From Terriglobia bacterium (GTDB taxonomy: Bacteria > Acidobacteriota > Terriglobia > Acidiferrales > UBA7541): a stretch of DNA of 64,000 bases. Of the stretch, positions 37,193 through 46,982 are shown one piece after another; the first letter of the stretch is position 1, and each line of letters starts with the position of its first letter. The DNA lies in assembly GCA_020073585.1 (NCBI GenBank), contig JAIQEV010000006.1:46171-110170 (forward strand), written 5' to 3'. Both the position numbers and the translations under genes were made by a program. A model generated the notes under the pieces. That model was not told where the DNA came from, searched no databases, and saw only the letters and a list, made by a program, of their open reading frames with translations.

Positions 37193-38494
37193 TTAAGGAT
37201 AAACCCGGTAAATCATGCGCGGGAAGGGAATCACTTCGCGGATGTGCTCCGTTCCGCAAATCCAGGCCACCGTGCGCTCGAGGCCCAAGCCGAAGCCGGC
37301 GTGGGGCACGCTGCCGTAGCGGCGCAGGTCGAGATACCACTGAAAGGGCTCTTCGGGCAGGTTGTGCTCCTTGAGGCGCCGCACCAGGAGGTCGTAGTCG
37401 TGGATGCGCTGCCCGCCGCCGATGATCTCGCCGTAGCCTTCCGGGGCCAGCATGTCGAAGCCCAGGGCCAGGTCCGGGCGCAGCGGGTCCGGCTGCATGT
37501 AGAAGGCCTTGATGGCCGCGGGGTAGCGGTGCACGATGACCGGGCGGTCGTACTGGCTGGAGAGAATGGTCTCCTCGTCGCCGCCGAAGTCGTCGCCGTA
37601 CTTGGCGGGGTTGCCGCTTTTCTGCAGGATTTCGATGGCTTCGTCGTAGCTGATGCGCGGGAAGGGAGCCTGCACGCTGGCCAGCTTGGCGGTGTCGCGC
37701 TTGAGTGTTTCCAGCTCGCGCACGCGGTTCTTCAGCACCGACTGCACCACGTGGCTCACCAGGCCCTCGCCCAGCTCCATCATGTCGCCGAGGTCGGCGA
37801 AGGCCGCTTCCGGCTCGAGCATCCAGAATTCCGTGAGGTGCCGCCGGGTCTTCGATTTTTCCGCACGGAAGGTCGGCCCGAAGGTGTAGACCTTGCCCAA
37901 AGCCATGGCCGTGGCTTCGACGTAGAGCTGCCCGGACTGCGTGAGATAGGCCTTCTCCTCGTCGATGTACTGCACTTCGAAGAGGCTGGTGGTGCCCTCG
38001 CACGCGGCCGGTGTGAAGATGGGCGCGTCGGTGAGCGTGTAGCCCTGCCCGTCCATGAACTGCCGCGCGGCGCGGACCGCTTCCGCGCGGATGCGCAGGA
38101 TGGCCGCCTGGCGCGGGGTGCGGATCCACAGGTGCCGGCGGTCGAGCAGGAAATCCACGCCGTGCTCTTTGAGCTGGATGGGGTAGGGATCGCTCTCCGA
38201 TACGCGCTGCACCACTTCCAGCTTGGTGACGCCGATTTCGTAGCCGCCGGGGGCGCGCTTCTCCGCGCGGATCTTTCCGGTGACGATCACGCTGGATTCC
38301 TGGGTCAGCCCGCGCAGGGCCGCGAAGGCTTCCGGCTGCTCCTTCTGCGCGCAGACGCCCTGCATGATCCCCGTGCCGTCGCGGAAGATCGGAAAAAGCA
38401 GCTTCCCGGATTCGCGCAGGTTGTAGAGCCACCCCTGCAGGGTGACTTCCTGCCCGTCGTAGCTTCCCGCCTGTTCGATGGTGATTACGCTCAT
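37193..38494 (-). CDS. asnS: Asparaginyl-tRNA synthetase
   Basis: A 433-residue class II synthetase. An OB-fold anticodon-binding domain ([20 protein letters not shown]) precedes the catalytic domain with motif 1 near [16 protein letters not shown], motif 2 [21 protein letters not shown] and motif 3 [13 protein letters not shown]. The pattern [13 protein letters not shown] fits AsnRS. The ATG at 38494 was chosen over a much longer upstream frame because it begins the OB domain. Confidence 0.95.
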   Translation of the reverse strand: MSVITIEQAGSYDGQEVTLQGWLYNLRESGKLLFPIFRDGTGIMQGVCAQKEQPEAFAALRGLTQESSVIVTGKIRAEKRAPGGYEIGVTKLEVVQRVSESDPYPIQLKEHGVDFLLDRRHLWIRTPRQAAILRIRAEAVRAARQFMDGQGYTLTDAPIFTPAACEGTTSLFEVQYIDEEKAYLTQSGQLYVEATAMALGKVYTFGPTFRAEKSKTRRHLTEFWMLEPEAAFADLGDMMELGEGLVSHVVQSVLKNRVRELETLKRDTAKLASVQAPFPRISYDEAIEILQKSGNPAKYGDDFGGDEETILSSQYDRPVIVHRYPAAIKAFYMQPDPLRPDLALGFDMLAPEGYGEIIGGGQRIHDYDLLVRRLKEHNLPEEPFQWYLDLRRYGSVPHAGFGLGLERTVAWICGTEHIREVIPFPRMIYRVYP

Positions 38495-38550
38495 GCCCCT
38501 GTCCTGAAGATGCCCGGGCGGCGCTTGCCGCCCATTCTTCCTGGAAGCCC

Positions 38551-39420
38551 TTACCGCGCTTCCTGCAGTGTTCGTTCCAGCCGATCCATCGCTTGCCGCG
38601 CCGTTGCAAGCTGTGCCGCGAGCGGCGTGGCTTCCGGCGCGCTCTGCTCCTTGAGTTCCAGCACCAGCGGCAGCGGCTGCGCGGGCGCGGAGGCCAGCAG
38701 CTTCGCCGCGGCGGCCCAGTCGAGCGAGCCGGCGAAGGGCGGGAGGTGCTCGTCCTTTTCGCCATGGTTGTCGTGGATGTGCGTGGTGGCCAGGTGCCCG
38801 CGCATCGGCGCGAAGCATTTCTCGAGGCGCTCTTCCGCGGGGCCCTCGGCGAGGTGCGCGTGCCCGATGTCGAAGCACAGGCGGATGCCGGTGAGCCGGG
38901 TCTCCTCGAGAAACGCGTGCAGGTAGGCGGGATCGCCCATCTCGCTCAGGGTGTTCTCGATGGCCAGCGTGACCCCCGCGTGCCGCGCGTGGAGCATCAG
39001 GTGCTCGAGCGAGCTGAAGGCCGCATCGCGCTTGCGCGGGTCGGCGGTCTCCCGCGACCCGCCCATGTGCAGCACCAGCAGCGGAAAGGGCAGCAGTTCG
39101 GCCACGTCAATGGCGCGCTTGTATTCGTCCATGGCCTCGATGCGTCGCACCCGCTCGACTTCGCAGAGCGAGAGCGGCGAGCCGCCTTCCCGCGAGGCGC
39201 TCAGATCGCGGTTGGTCGGCGCGTGCAGCGAGGCCAGCTTCAAACGGTGGTCGGCCAGCGCCCCGGCGATCTCCCGGATCGTTTCCGGCGCGTGAAAATC
39301 GAAATGGCTGCGCGTGCAGAAGATTTCCACGCCGTGGAAGCCCGCCTCGGCCACCTGCCCGAGCATCTCGGGGGAGAGCCGCCGCGAAACGAAGTGATAG
39401 GTGGAGAGCAGGCGCTGCAT
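38551..39420 (-). CDS. Sugar phosphate isomerase/epimerase-like TIM-barrel protein
   Basis: A 289-residue AP-endonuclease-2 fold protein: [73 protein letters not shown] and [23 protein letters not shown]. The Glu, Asp/His and His residues match the metal ligands of the family. Substrate unknown. It is 56 bp upstream of asnS on the same strand. Confidence 0.85.
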   Translation of the reverse strand: MQRLLSTYHFVSRRLSPEMLGQVAEAGFHGVEIFCTRSHFDFHAPETIREIAGALADHRLKLASLHAPTNRDLSASREGGSPLSLCEVERVRRIEAMDEYKRAIDVAELLPFPLLVLHMGGSRETADPRKRDAAFSSLEHLMLHARHAGVTLAIENTLSEMGDPAYLHAFLEETRLTGIRLCFDIGHAHLAEGPAEERLEKCFAPMRGHLATTHIHDNHGEKDEHLPPFAGSLDWAAAAKLLASAPAQPLPLVLELKEQSAPEATPLAAQLATARQAMDRLERTLQEAR

Positions 39421-39751
39421 GGGCGTCAGTACCCCTGCGCCCTTGGCGCTATGGCCGTTGCGGCCAGGCCCAAGACACAAATCCAAGCTTTTGTCCGGGG
39501 GTTCATGGCAAGTATTTGACAGTAAGTGATTCAAAGCACAGCGTCAAGGCGGGGCGCCCCCGCCCAAGTGCCGGCAAAAGCCGCCCTACCGCCACCGGGA
39601 AGTGCCTTTCGGGAAGCCAAACCTGCCAATCCGCATCTTCCCGGGATCGCTCCGGGGGGTACAGCCCTGAACAGCGGGTGTGCTTGATTCGATACCAGTC
39701 ACGGCTAAAAGAGAGCCCCGGCCACTCTCGGCATGGGAAAATTGCGAAATT
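39421..39751. other. Intergenic stretch between divergent genes
   Basis: It contains a GC hairpin at 39548-39564 (GGCGGGG-CGC-CCCCGCC) without a T-run, and a lone TTGACA at 39516 without a matching -10. I see no gene. Confidence 0.45.
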
Positions 39752-40657
39752 ATGGCTAACCGGGCAGGGTTTTCCGTCAGTCGAGAGTTCCATTTTGCTG
39801 ATCGCCGCTTTCCGCGGCAAGGGAGGCTGGCGCTTCCCCTACGAGCCGCCGCAGCCGTGCTGGTCCTTGGGTTTTCGGCCGCGGCGCTATGCGCACAGGC
39901 CCCGCCCGCGGATGCGCCCGCCGGGGCACCCGCCGCCCGGCAAGAGCAGCAGCCCGCGCGCCCGGCGGCTCCCGCGCCACCCGTGGAGACTGGAAACGCT
40001 GCGAAGCCGCAACCCCCCGGGGTTGCTGCCGCATCCCCCAGCGCCGCTGCGTCCGCCGGCGATTCCGAGGGCCAGCAGCCCAAGCGCATCCTCGGCATTA
40101 TTCCCAATTACCGCGCCGTCAGCGCCGATACGCAGTTGCCGCCGGATTCCTTGAAGCAAAAATTCTGGCTGGCGACGGAAGACAGCTTCGATTACTCGTC
40201 GTTCATCCTGGCGGGAATGATGGCCGGCGTCGGCCAGGCGCAGAACTCGACGCGCGAGTTTGGGCAGGGGGCCGCCGGGTATGGCCGTTACTACTGGCAC
40301 TCGTTTGCCGATCAGGCGGTGGGGAACTATCTCACCGAAGCGATTGTGCCGGCGCTGACGCGCGAAGATCCGCGCTACTACACCCTCGGGCATGGCGGAT
40401 TCTTTCGCCGCACAGGCTATGCCGTCAGCCGGCTCCTCATCACCCGCACGGATTCCGGGAGGAAAACCGTCAATCTCTCGGAAATCGTGGGCAACGGAGC
40501 CGGCGCAGGTCTCTCCGATCTCTACTATCCGCCGGGCGATCGCACCTGGACCAAGACCGGACAGAAGTGGCTGACGCAGATCGCCCTCGACGGCGTCTTC
40601 AACATCTGCAAAGAGTTCTGGCCGGACATCAACCACGCCGTTTTTCGCCGCCGCTAA
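39752..40657 (+). CDS. Secreted protein with Pro/Ala-rich N terminus, unknown function
   Basis: A 301-residue protein. A signal peptide (about 27-50, ALPLRAAAAVLVLGFSAAALCAQA) is followed by a Pro/Ala-rich stretch and a conserved-looking domain from GQQPKRILGIIPNYRAVSAD to the end. This domain has DSFDYSSFILAGMMAGVGQAQ, GYGRYYWHSFADQAVGNYLTEA and ALTREDPRYYTLGHGGFFRRTGYAVSR, suggesting an outer-membrane or periplasmic protein. An in-frame start at 39680 would add 24 residues before the signal. I do not know its function. Confidence 0.75.
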   Translation: MANRAGFSVSREFHFADRRFPRQGRLALPLRAAAAVLVLGFSAAALCAQAPPADAPAGAPAARQEQQPARPAAPAPPVETGNAAKPQPPGVAAASPSAAASAGDSEGQQPKRILGIIPNYRAVSADTQLPPDSLKQKFWLATEDSFDYSSFILAGMMAGVGQAQNSTREFGQGAAGYGRYYWHSFADQAVGNYLTEAIVPALTREDPRYYTLGHGGFFRRTGYAVSRLLITRTDSGRKTVNLSEIVGNGAGAGLSDLYYPPGDRTWTKTGQKWLTQIALDGVFNICKEFWPDINHAVFRRR

Positions 40658-40798
40658 CCGGGCAGAATTCCGCCGGCTTCGCGTCCGGGGCGGGAGCCTG
40701 CGCAGCTCCGACAAGACAGAAGAATCCCGGGACGAGGGCGTGCCTGCAGCTCCCGCGAACCCCGGGAAATATTCCTGAGCGGGCCCAGCCTGTAATTC

Positions 40799-41674
40799 TT
40801 ATTCTTCGCTGAGGAATTCGATGGACGGGGGACCCGGCAGGAGACCCGCCTTGGTGCCGCGCTCGATCAGCTCTTTCACGGCCTGGCGGCCGCGCTCGCC
40901 GTAGCCGAGCGTCCACTTGTTGACGTACATGCCCACGAATTTGTCGGCCAGTTCGGTCTCCATGTCGCGGGCGAACTGCAGGGCGTAGTTGAGCGCTTCC
41001 TCGCGGTGCTCGAGGGCGTATTCCACGCTCTGGCGGATGGTGCGGGAGATCTGGCGGCCCAGGGCCGGGCCCAGCGCGCGGCGGATGGCGTTGCCGCCCA
41101 GGGGCAGCGGCAGCCCGGTCTGCTCCTGCCACCACAGGCCGAGGTCGATCACCCGGTGCAGGCCCATCGCCGGGAACATCAACTGCCCTTCGTGGATCAG
41201 CAGGCCGGCTTCGACCACTTCATTCTTCACCGCGTCGAGAATCTTGTCGAAGGGCATGACCACGGCTTCGAAATTGGGCTCGAAGAGCTTGAGCGCCAGG
41301 TAGGCGGTGGTCTTCAGGCCCGGGACGCCGATGCGCCGCCCGGCCAGCTCCTCGCGCTTCAGGGGCTTCGCGGAGACCACGATGGGGCCGTAGCCCTCGC
41401 CGAAGCTGGCGCCGCAGTCCATCAGGACGTACTTGTCGCGCAGCGTGGGATAGGCGGCGAAGCTGACCGCGGTGACGTCGTAGGTCTCCGTCAGCGCCGC
41501 TTCGTTCAGGGTCTGGATGTCCGCGAGGACGTGGGTGAACTTCAGCCCCAGGGTGGCCACCTTGTGCGTCGCCAGCGCGTAAAACATGAACGCATCGTCG
41601 GAATCCGGCGAATGCGCCAGCTTGATCTCGAGAGCCTCTTTGGCCGTCTCGCTGCTTGCTTGTTTGCCTGCCAT
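40799..41674 (-). CDS. mqnD: 1,4-dihydroxy-6-naphthoate synthase MqnD (futalosine menaquinone pathway)
   Basis: A 291-residue periplasmic-binding-fold enzyme. The motif KLAHSPDSDDAFMFYAL is diagnostic of MqnD and shows the substrate loop. DVTAVSFAAYPTLRDKY, GEGYGPIVVS, GLLIHEGQLMF and PLPLGGNAIRR also fit. It catalyses a late step of the futalosine route to menaquinone. No other mqn genes are in the window. Confidence 0.92.
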   Translation of the reverse strand: MAGKQASSETAKEALEIKLAHSPDSDDAFMFYALATHKVATLGLKFTHVLADIQTLNEAALTETYDVTAVSFAAYPTLRDKYVLMDCGASFGEGYGPIVVSAKPLKREELAGRRIGVPGLKTTAYLALKLFEPNFEAVVMPFDKILDAVKNEVVEAGLLIHEGQLMFPAMGLHRVIDLGLWWQEQTGLPLPLGGNAIRRALGPALGRQISRTIRQSVEYALEHREEALNYALQFARDMETELADKFVGMYVNKWTLGYGERGRQAVKELIERGTKAGLLPGPPSIEFLSEE

Positions 41675-41927
41675 GGGTCGCGCCGAACCTGCCTTCGCTG
41701 CCGTTGCCGGTCCCGGTCTCTCCGCAAAGATGCCTCAGCACTGAAGGCGCGTACGGAAAACAAGAGGAGAGGACGTTCGCGAACGCAGGGACGTGCGTGC
41801 CGCGCGGCCGGGCCTTTCTTGGGCTCGAAAAGCCTAGCATATCGCCGCGCGGGTGACAATTCGGGGCGCGCGTTGGCGCGCGCAGGGCGGCTGCAGACTG
41901 CGGAAAGCGGAATTGCGCCGGGTGGGG

Positions 41928-43031
41928 CTACAGCGCGGAGACCATGCGGGCGATGGCGTCGTCGAAGCTGGCGCGGCCCTCGAGATAGGGCTGCCAGTAG
42001 GTTTCCAGGAGACGCTGGAAGCCGGACCAGCCGCGGGCGTAGAGGCCCTCGCGCACCGCGTAGGGCACGTAGGCGGGCTTGGCGGCGCTTTCGGGAAGGG
42101 GCATTCCGGGGAGCGGGCGGCCGGGGGCGGGTTCGGCCTCCGGCGCGGGAGCGGCTTGCGCCGCGGCCATCGCCGACTTCACGGCCTCGCCGGTGGTGTA
42201 GAAGAGCAGAGCGTGCCACAGGTCGCGGGGGATGGCTTTGCCGCGCTGGCGGCATTCGCGCACGATGGCCTCCTGCACCGGGCCGGCCAGGCCGTGCGAG
42301 GCTTCGTGGAAGAGCATCTCCAGCGCGGCCTGGCCCTGATTGCGCGGGTCGCTGCTGGAAATCGTCAGGCGCAGGGGGTCGAGCGTGGTGTAGGCGCCCG
42401 GCGAGCTGGCATAGAGCGTGACCTCGACGCGGATCTTCTCGCGCGGCCAGCGCGACTGGTAGATCTCGGCGAGGCGCTGCGCCAGGTCCAGCCCCTTCTC
42501 GCGGATCAGCGGAGCCACCGCGGCCACCCAGCGGCGATTGGCGCGGTCCTGCTCCGGCCACCAGTGCGCGCGGTAGACTGGCGCGGCGCGGTTGAGCACC
42601 GGGGTAATCTTGCCCGGCAGGCCGGCGTTGCACTCCTTGCGCGAGGCGCCGCTCAGCTCCGGGCAATCTTCGAAGTCGCCGAGCTGGTTTTTCAGCGCGG
42701 TCAGGTCGGAATTGAAGAGCAGGTCCTTGTCGGCATAGTTCGCGGCGTAAAAGGCGACGGCGGCTTCCCAGGCGCGCTGCTCGTCTTGCGTAAAGCCCGG
42801 GAGGGCGGCGGGCGCGGCTTTGGACGCTCCGGGATCGCGGCGCTCGCGCGCCTGCTGGTAGAGGAAGTGGTGCAGGTTGACCCAGAAGCCGCTGTGAAAT
42901 TCGAAGACCGGCAGGGGGCCCATGCGCGGATCGCCCTGCGCGGCCAGCGCCGCCGGGGGAACAGGCGCGGCCAGCGCCGGGGCAGCCAGGGTGACCGCGA
43001 ACAGGGCGAAGAGGAGAGCGGGGCGGCGCAT
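41928..43031 (-). CDS. Secreted HExxH-containing putative metallopeptidase
   Basis: A 367-residue exported protein with a signal peptide RRPALLFALFAVTLAAPALA. The segment ALEMLFHEASHGLAG carries HExxH (HEASH), the zinc site of gluzincin-type peptidases; a downstream Glu would be needed, perhaps in YTTGEAVKSAM. The N-terminal part has FEFHSGFWVNLHHFLYQQAR. I do not recognise the family, so peptidase activity is an inference. Confidence 0.65.
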   Translation of the reverse strand: MRRPALLFALFAVTLAAPALAAPVPPAALAAQGDPRMGPLPVFEFHSGFWVNLHHFLYQQARERRDPGASKAAPAALPGFTQDEQRAWEAAVAFYAANYADKDLLFNSDLTALKNQLGDFEDCPELSGASRKECNAGLPGKITPVLNRAAPVYRAHWWPEQDRANRRWVAAVAPLIREKGLDLAQRLAEIYQSRWPREKIRVEVTLYASSPGAYTTLDPLRLTISSSDPRNQGQAALEMLFHEASHGLAGPVQEAIVRECRQRGKAIPRDLWHALLFYTTGEAVKSAMAAAQAAPAPEAEPAPGRPLPGMPLPESAAKPAYVPYAVREGLYARGWSGFQRLLETYWQPYLEGRASFDDAIARMVSAL

Positions 43032-43124
43032 GATGCGAAACCCGAGTCTAGCGCCAACGCCGCGCCGGAACAAATGCGGCGATCGGAGAAGCGGGGAAAA
43101 TAACGAAGTCCGCGGCGGAGCGCT

Positions 43125-43448
43125 TCAGGCGACGGCCGCAGCGGCCAGCCAGCGCTCGAGAACAGCCTGCTGCGGCGCCGGAACATGCACGAAGGCCACG
43201 CCCATGCCCATCCCGGGGATGGCGTAGACGACGCGCGCGTGGGTGATGAAATGCTCCCCGCTCTGCGTCAAGCGCAGAATGAGGGACGTGCCTGTAGGGA
43301 GGGGATTCAGGGTGTCCAGGTAGCAGCCGGTGCTGCTGATATCGGAGCTGCGGGCGGCGGCTTTGGTGTTGGAAGCCTCGACGTGGATCTCGGCAGCGAG
43401 GATCAGTGAGTAGCGCGGTGCTGCACGGCGTTCTGTCGTCACAGGCAT
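43125..43448 (-). CDS. PilZ-domain protein
   Basis: A 107-residue protein. The c-di-GMP motif RxxxR is RRAAPR near the N terminus, and the second motif (DISSTGCYLDT) matches D/NxSxxG. The end is GMGVAFVHVPAPQQAVLERWL. The start at 43448 was preferred; the frame stays open to 43565. It resembles the next gene upstream (43686) and both may respond to c-di-GMP. Confidence 0.85.
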   Translation of the reverse strand: MPVTTERRAAPRYSLILAAEIHVEASNTKAAARSSDISSTGCYLDTLNPLPTGTSLILRLTQSGEHFITHARVVYAIPGMGMGVAFVHVPAPQQAVLERWLAAAAVA

Positions 43449-43685
43449 CAGCTCCAGGTCTTCTTGCCCTGAGAGACCCGTTCGGAGCGAGGTGCGTACG
43501 GGGAGAGACCTCGCCGCTGGTGAATGTCCCGCCTCCAGTGTGCGTGCGCCTGGTGTGCGGGGCAAGCGGCAACAGGAAAATGCCGCGAATGGGTTACTCC
43601 GGAAGCCGGGGCGCCCCGGACGCGCGGGCAGAGAAGTCCCGTGACTTGGGGGAAGGATTACCGGCGAGCCAGGCGCGGTCCTGGC

Positions 43686-44021
43686 TCAGTTCCTCTGGTC
43701 GGCTTCCGCGAACCAGCGGTCCAGGATGGCGTACTGGTTTTGCGGCGTGCTGGCATCGAACTCGATGCCCATGCCCAGGCCCGGGCTGACAAACACCACG
43801 CGGCCGGTGGTCGCGAAGGTTTCGTTGTTGTGCATCAGCTTCACGGCAACGGAATTGCCGAGGCGGATGGGATTGAGGGTATCGAAATAGCAGCCGGACC
43901 TGCTCACGTCGGAGCAGCGCGCGCTCAATTTTGCGCCCCGGGGAAGTTCCGCCACTTCGGCGGTGACGATCAGTGGGAAGCGCGTTGCCCGGCGCCGTTC
44001 CTTCTGGTTGTGCGATTTCAT
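43686..44021 (-). CDS. PilZ-domain protein
   Basis: A 111-residue protein with RRRATRFPLIVTAEVAE and the DVSRSGCYFDTLNPIRLG motif, ending GMGIEFDASTPQNQYAILDRWF. It is a close relative of the gene at 43125, probably a duplicate. Confidence 0.87.
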   Translation of the reverse strand: MKSHNQKERRRATRFPLIVTAEVAELPRGAKLSARCSDVSRSGCYFDTLNPIRLGNSVAVKLMHNNETFATTGRVVFVSPGLGMGIEFDASTPQNQYAILDRWFAEADQRN

Positions 44022-44198
44022 CGGGTCTCTCTGGGTGTCGGATATCCAGCGGAACGCAGCAGGGTCCATCGTCCGGCGGCAGGCAGCATACCCGTTGGCT
44101 CATTTTGTGCGCGCACCGCAGCGCAAACAAGCGGCGTTCCCGGGCTGTTTCCTATGCGTAACTTCCGGATGTGCGGCCGCGAAGCGGGCGCGGGCCGG

Positions 44199-45182
44199 CT
44201 ATTCGATCGTGGGGTCCGCCTCGCTGCCCACCGCGCCCTGGCGGTCGGCCGCGTGCAGGATGCCGCTCGCGTCGCGGAAAAAGGAGCGCCGCCCGGTCGT
44301 GCCGTAGGCCTGCGGCGTCGCCGCCAGTTCGTATTTCGCGGGGGCGCCCACGTCGCTGGCGCCGGCGATCACGTAGCGGAAGGCGTAGCCGCTCTGCGCG
44401 CCCGCCGCGAGTTCCGCGCCGGCCAGCCCCGCCGCTTTCGCGGACGCCGGACCCTTTGCCGGCGGACCGAGTTGCGCGAGGCTTTCCGGCAGCCGCGTGT
44501 AGGCGCGCCGGTAGGCTTCCACCGCCTGCGCCAGGCTCTTCAGCGCTTCCAGGGCCTCGCGTTCGTTGCCTTCCAGCGAGGCGCGGTTCCATTCCACCTC
44601 CAGCGACGGCAGGTCCAGCAGCAGCAGGCCCACGGACAACAACTTCCACCCGCCGTCCTCGCGCACCAGGCCCATCTGGATGCGCCGCACGCCGCCCGCG
44701 GAGGCTCCGCTCATGGCGCGGATCTCCAGCGGCAGAAAGGCCAAGTTCTCCTGGATGTCCGCGCCGCCGATCTGCAGTTCGTGGGTCAGCGCGGGCGTGG
44801 CGCAGGCGACCACCGGGCGTCCGGAGGGATTCTCGGTGACGCCGGGTTTGCCCGGTTGATCGAGCAGGACGAAGCGCTTCATGAGCGCGACGCGCGAGGG
44901 GGCGCTGAGCCGCGCGAAGGAGCGCGCGTTGCGCGCGGTGAGGAAGCGCGCGAACTCCTGCTGGTCCTGCGCGCAGGCCGCGGCCAGGACGTCGCGCAAT
45001 ACGGCGGCGGGCCCGTCGCCCGGTCCGTTGCCAGGTTGGGCGCCGGGGTTGGCGCCAGAATTGGCACCTGTGGAGCGCGCGGAAGGAGCGGCTTCCTGCG
45101 CTGCGGACGCGCCGGCGGCCAGGGCCAGCAGGAAGAAAGCCGCAGCCAGGCGGTACAAGCGGAAAGGCGGCCGGGCGCGCAC
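44199..45182 (-). CDS. Secreted protein with pilin-like C-terminal domain, unknown function
   Basis: A 327-residue protein with a signal peptide (LAAAFFLLALAAGASA) and an NTF2-like or helical middle. The C-terminal part (LKSLAQAVEAYRRAYTRLPESLAQLG, YAFRYVIAG, YELAATPQAYGTTGRRSFFRD) looks like the globular domain of a type II/IV pseudopilin, but without an N-terminal pilin helix. The 1-bp spacing to the receiver gene upstream suggests co-transcription. Function unknown. Confidence 0.7.
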   Translation of the reverse strand: MRARPPFRLYRLAAAFFLLALAAGASAAQEAAPSARSTGANSGANPGAQPGNGPGDGPAAVLRDVLAAACAQDQQEFARFLTARNARSFARLSAPSRVALMKRFVLLDQPGKPGVTENPSGRPVVACATPALTHELQIGGADIQENLAFLPLEIRAMSGASAGGVRRIQMGLVREDGGWKLLSVGLLLLDLPSLEVEWNRASLEGNEREALEALKSLAQAVEAYRRAYTRLPESLAQLGPPAKGPASAKAAGLAGAELAAGAQSGYAFRYVIAGASDVGAPAKYELAATPQAYGTTGRRSFFRDASGILHAADRQGAVGSEADPTIE

Positions 45183-45183
45183 G

Positions 45184-45534
45184 TTACTCCTTCACCGCGG
45201 AGAGAATGGCCGCGAGGTTCTGCGTGAAGCTGGAGCGCGGCAGGACTTCATCGCAGCCCGCGGCGCGGGCGCGCTGCGCCAGCTCCGTCTGCACGTGCGA
45301 GAAAAAGGCGATCACCCGCGTGGCGTGGCCCGCGGCGCGCAGCCGCTCGACCGCGGCGAGCGGCTGGCTGCGCGCGTTGAGGTCCACGAGCACCAGACGC
45401 GGCGCCGCGGCCAGCTCCGCCTGCAGCGCTTCGCCGGTGGTGGCGATCTTCATGGCCACGCCCAATTGCTTGGCCGTTTCTGCCAGCTTCATCTGAAAAA
45501 ACAGGTCGTCCACCAGGGCCACGACTTGGCTCAT
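45184..45534 (-). CDS. Stand-alone receiver-like (CheY-fold) protein
   Basis: A 116-residue protein of receiver shape: SQVVALVDDLFFQMKLAETA, LVLVDLNARSQPLAAVERLR, VIAFFSHVQTELAQRARAAGCDEVLPRSSF. The Asp in LVDLN is at the phospho-acceptor place and Ser in FFSH at the Thr/Ser switch place, but the first acidic pair is reduced and the Lys is replaced by Arg. It may be a pseudo-receiver. The ATG at 45534 has AAAGAGG at good spacing. Confidence 0.75.
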   Translation of the reverse strand: MSQVVALVDDLFFQMKLAETAKQLGVAMKIATTGEALQAELAAAPRLVLVDLNARSQPLAAVERLRAAGHATRVIAFFSHVQTELAQRARAAGCDEVLPRSSFTQNLAAILSAVKE

Positions 45535-45555
45535 GCTTGCCATCCTCTTTTGTGC

Positions 45556-45570
45556 GACCGCGAAGCGGTC
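45556..45570. repeat. Short palindrome, third copy
   Basis: GACCGCGAAGCGGTC is identical in design to the pair at 34670-34711 and lies in the divergent region between the receiver and DinB genes. Confidence 0.5.
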
Positions 45571-45670
45571 GACTCCTAATTCCGTCTTCCATTATGCTCC
45601 CTCTTCTCGGCGCGGCGCTTGCGCGCGTACAATGGCAGCCTGCGCGGTCACCGAAGAAGGGGAGGAGCCC

Positions 45671-46201
45671 ATGCAGACTGCCGGCACCATCCAGTTCCAG
45701 AACGTCATCTCCTTCCTGGAAAAGACGCCGCAAGTCCTGAAAACGCTGCTTGCCGGCACCGCCGAGGAAACCCTTTCCTGGAAGCCCGCGCCGGACCGCT
45801 GGTCCATCGCCGAAGTGCTTGCGCACCTCGCCGCCATCGAGACCCTTTACGGCCAGCGCGCGCAGCGCATGGCCACCGAAGATGCTCCGTTTCTCCAGGT
45901 ATACGACCCGGGAAACGCCTCCGCGGAAGGCCCTTATGCGCAGGGAGACGCCGAGGCGCACCTAGCCGCGTTTACCGAGGCCCGCCAGGGAACGCTCGCT
46001 CTGCTCTCCATGCTGCCCCCCACCGCCGGAGAGCGCACCGCACAACACTCGGAGCTGGGGCGCGTCACGCTTTCCCAGATGCTGCACGAACTGGCGTCGC
46101 ACGATCTCGGGCACTTGCGGCAGATCGCCGAGCTCTACCGCGCCCTCGAGTTCTACCCCTACGCCGGACCCTTCCAGAAGTATTCGCATCCCAAACCGTG
46201 A
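45671..46201 (+). CDS. DinB-family protein
   Basis: A 176-residue four-helix protein: WKPAPDRWSIAEVLAHLAAIETLYG carries the first metal His, and LSQMLHELASHDLGHLRQIAELYRA the other two. DinB-fold enzymes use thiol cofactors such as bacillithiol in other bacteria. GGAGGAG precedes the ATG. The stop overlaps the GTG of the glutaredoxin-like gene. Confidence 0.88.
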   Translation: MQTAGTIQFQNVISFLEKTPQVLKTLLAGTAEETLSWKPAPDRWSIAEVLAHLAAIETLYGQRAQRMATEDAPFLQVYDPGNASAEGPYAQGDAEAHLAAFTEARQGTLALLSMLPPTAGERTAQHSELGRVTLSQMLHELASHDLGHLRQIAELYRALEFYPYAGPFQKYSHPKP

Positions 46202-46494
46202 CCCCGCCGCGCCCGCATCCCGAAGAGGAACGCCTGGCCCGCGCCACTCCGCGCGAAGTCACCCTGTATACCCGCCCGGGCTGCCATCTCTGCGAGCAGG
46301 CCAAGGCCGCCATCGCGCCGCTGCTGGCCGAATTCGGGGCCACGCTGCGCGAAGTGAACATCGATGAAGATGCGCTTCTGCGGGAACGCTATGGGTGGGA
46401 TATTCCGGTGCTCTTCATCGGCGCGCACAAAGCGGCCAAGCACCGCGTGGATCTGGAACAGTTCCGCCGCCAGTTGCGCGATGCGCAGTCTTAA
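46198..46494 (+). CDS. Glutaredoxin-like protein (DUF836 type)
   Basis: A 98-residue thioredoxin-fold protein: VTLYTRPGCHLCEQAKAAI with CHLC redox pair, REVNIDEDALLRERYGWDIPVLFIG with the cis-Pro. The GTG start overlaps the DinB stop (GTGA), so the two are translationally coupled. The pairing suggests a shared thiol chemistry; this is inference. Confidence 0.85.
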   Translation: MTPPRPHPEEERLARATPREVTLYTRPGCHLCEQAKAAIAPLLAEFGATLREVNIDEDALLRERYGWDIPVLFIGAHKAAKHRVDLEQFRRQLRDAQS

Positions 46495-46538
46495 GCTGAA
46501 CTTTGCGGGGTTCGCTCTTCCGGCGGCAGCGCCGCGCT

Positions 46539-46982
46539 TCAGTGCCCGCCGCCGGCGCTGTGCACGCCGACGGTTTTGTCCGGCACGTCGCCGGCACGCC
46601 CTTTGACGCGGTCGTAGACCGAGACCTGGCTCACCGATCCCAGCGCTTCGTTGTAGTAGGTGGGCACGCCCAGGGCCGTGCGCAGTTCCTCGTTGAACTT
46701 GCGCAGGTTGGCCAGTTGCGGGGCCTGCGCCGGCAGCTTCTGCCCTTCGTCCGTCAGCAGAAATTTCTGGTAGCCGGCGTCCCACAGCCGCGTGAACTGC
46801 CCGCGCAGCATGATCGCCGGCAGGATGGTCAGCTGGAAGCGCCCGTCGGGGTTTACGCGGAATTCCGCGCCGCAGCCGTATTTTTCCGCGCGCACCACGC
46901 CGCGCGTGCTTCCGACGGAAAAGCCCAGTGCCGCCAGGCTTTCGATCGCTGTTGGGGAGAACCGCTCTTCGACGTTCCACAT
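46539..46982 (-). CDS. Hypothetical protein
   Basis: A 147-residue soluble protein, starting MWNVEERFSPTAIESLAALG after an AAGG ribosome-binding site. It contains KYGCGAEFRVNPDGRFQLTILPAIML and ends in a His/Gly-rich tail. I do not recognise the family. It converges on the glutaredoxin-like gene. Confidence 0.6.
   Translation of the reverse strand: MWNVEERFSPTAIESLAALGFSVGSTRGVVRAEKYGCGAEFRVNPDGRFQLTILPAIMLRGQFTRLWDAGYQKFLLTDEGQKLPAQAPQLANLRKFNEELRTALGVPTYYNEALGSVSQVSVYDRVKGRAGDVPDKTVGVHSAGGGH

Noticed and set aside
35994..38765. 923-codon minus-strand frame over ddl, arginase and asnS
   Set aside because: It overlaps three well-supported genes in another frame and has low-complexity Arg/Gly-rich composition.
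39548..39564. GC hairpin as a terminator
   Set aside because: There is no T-run, and the position far from both starts gives no clear gene to end.
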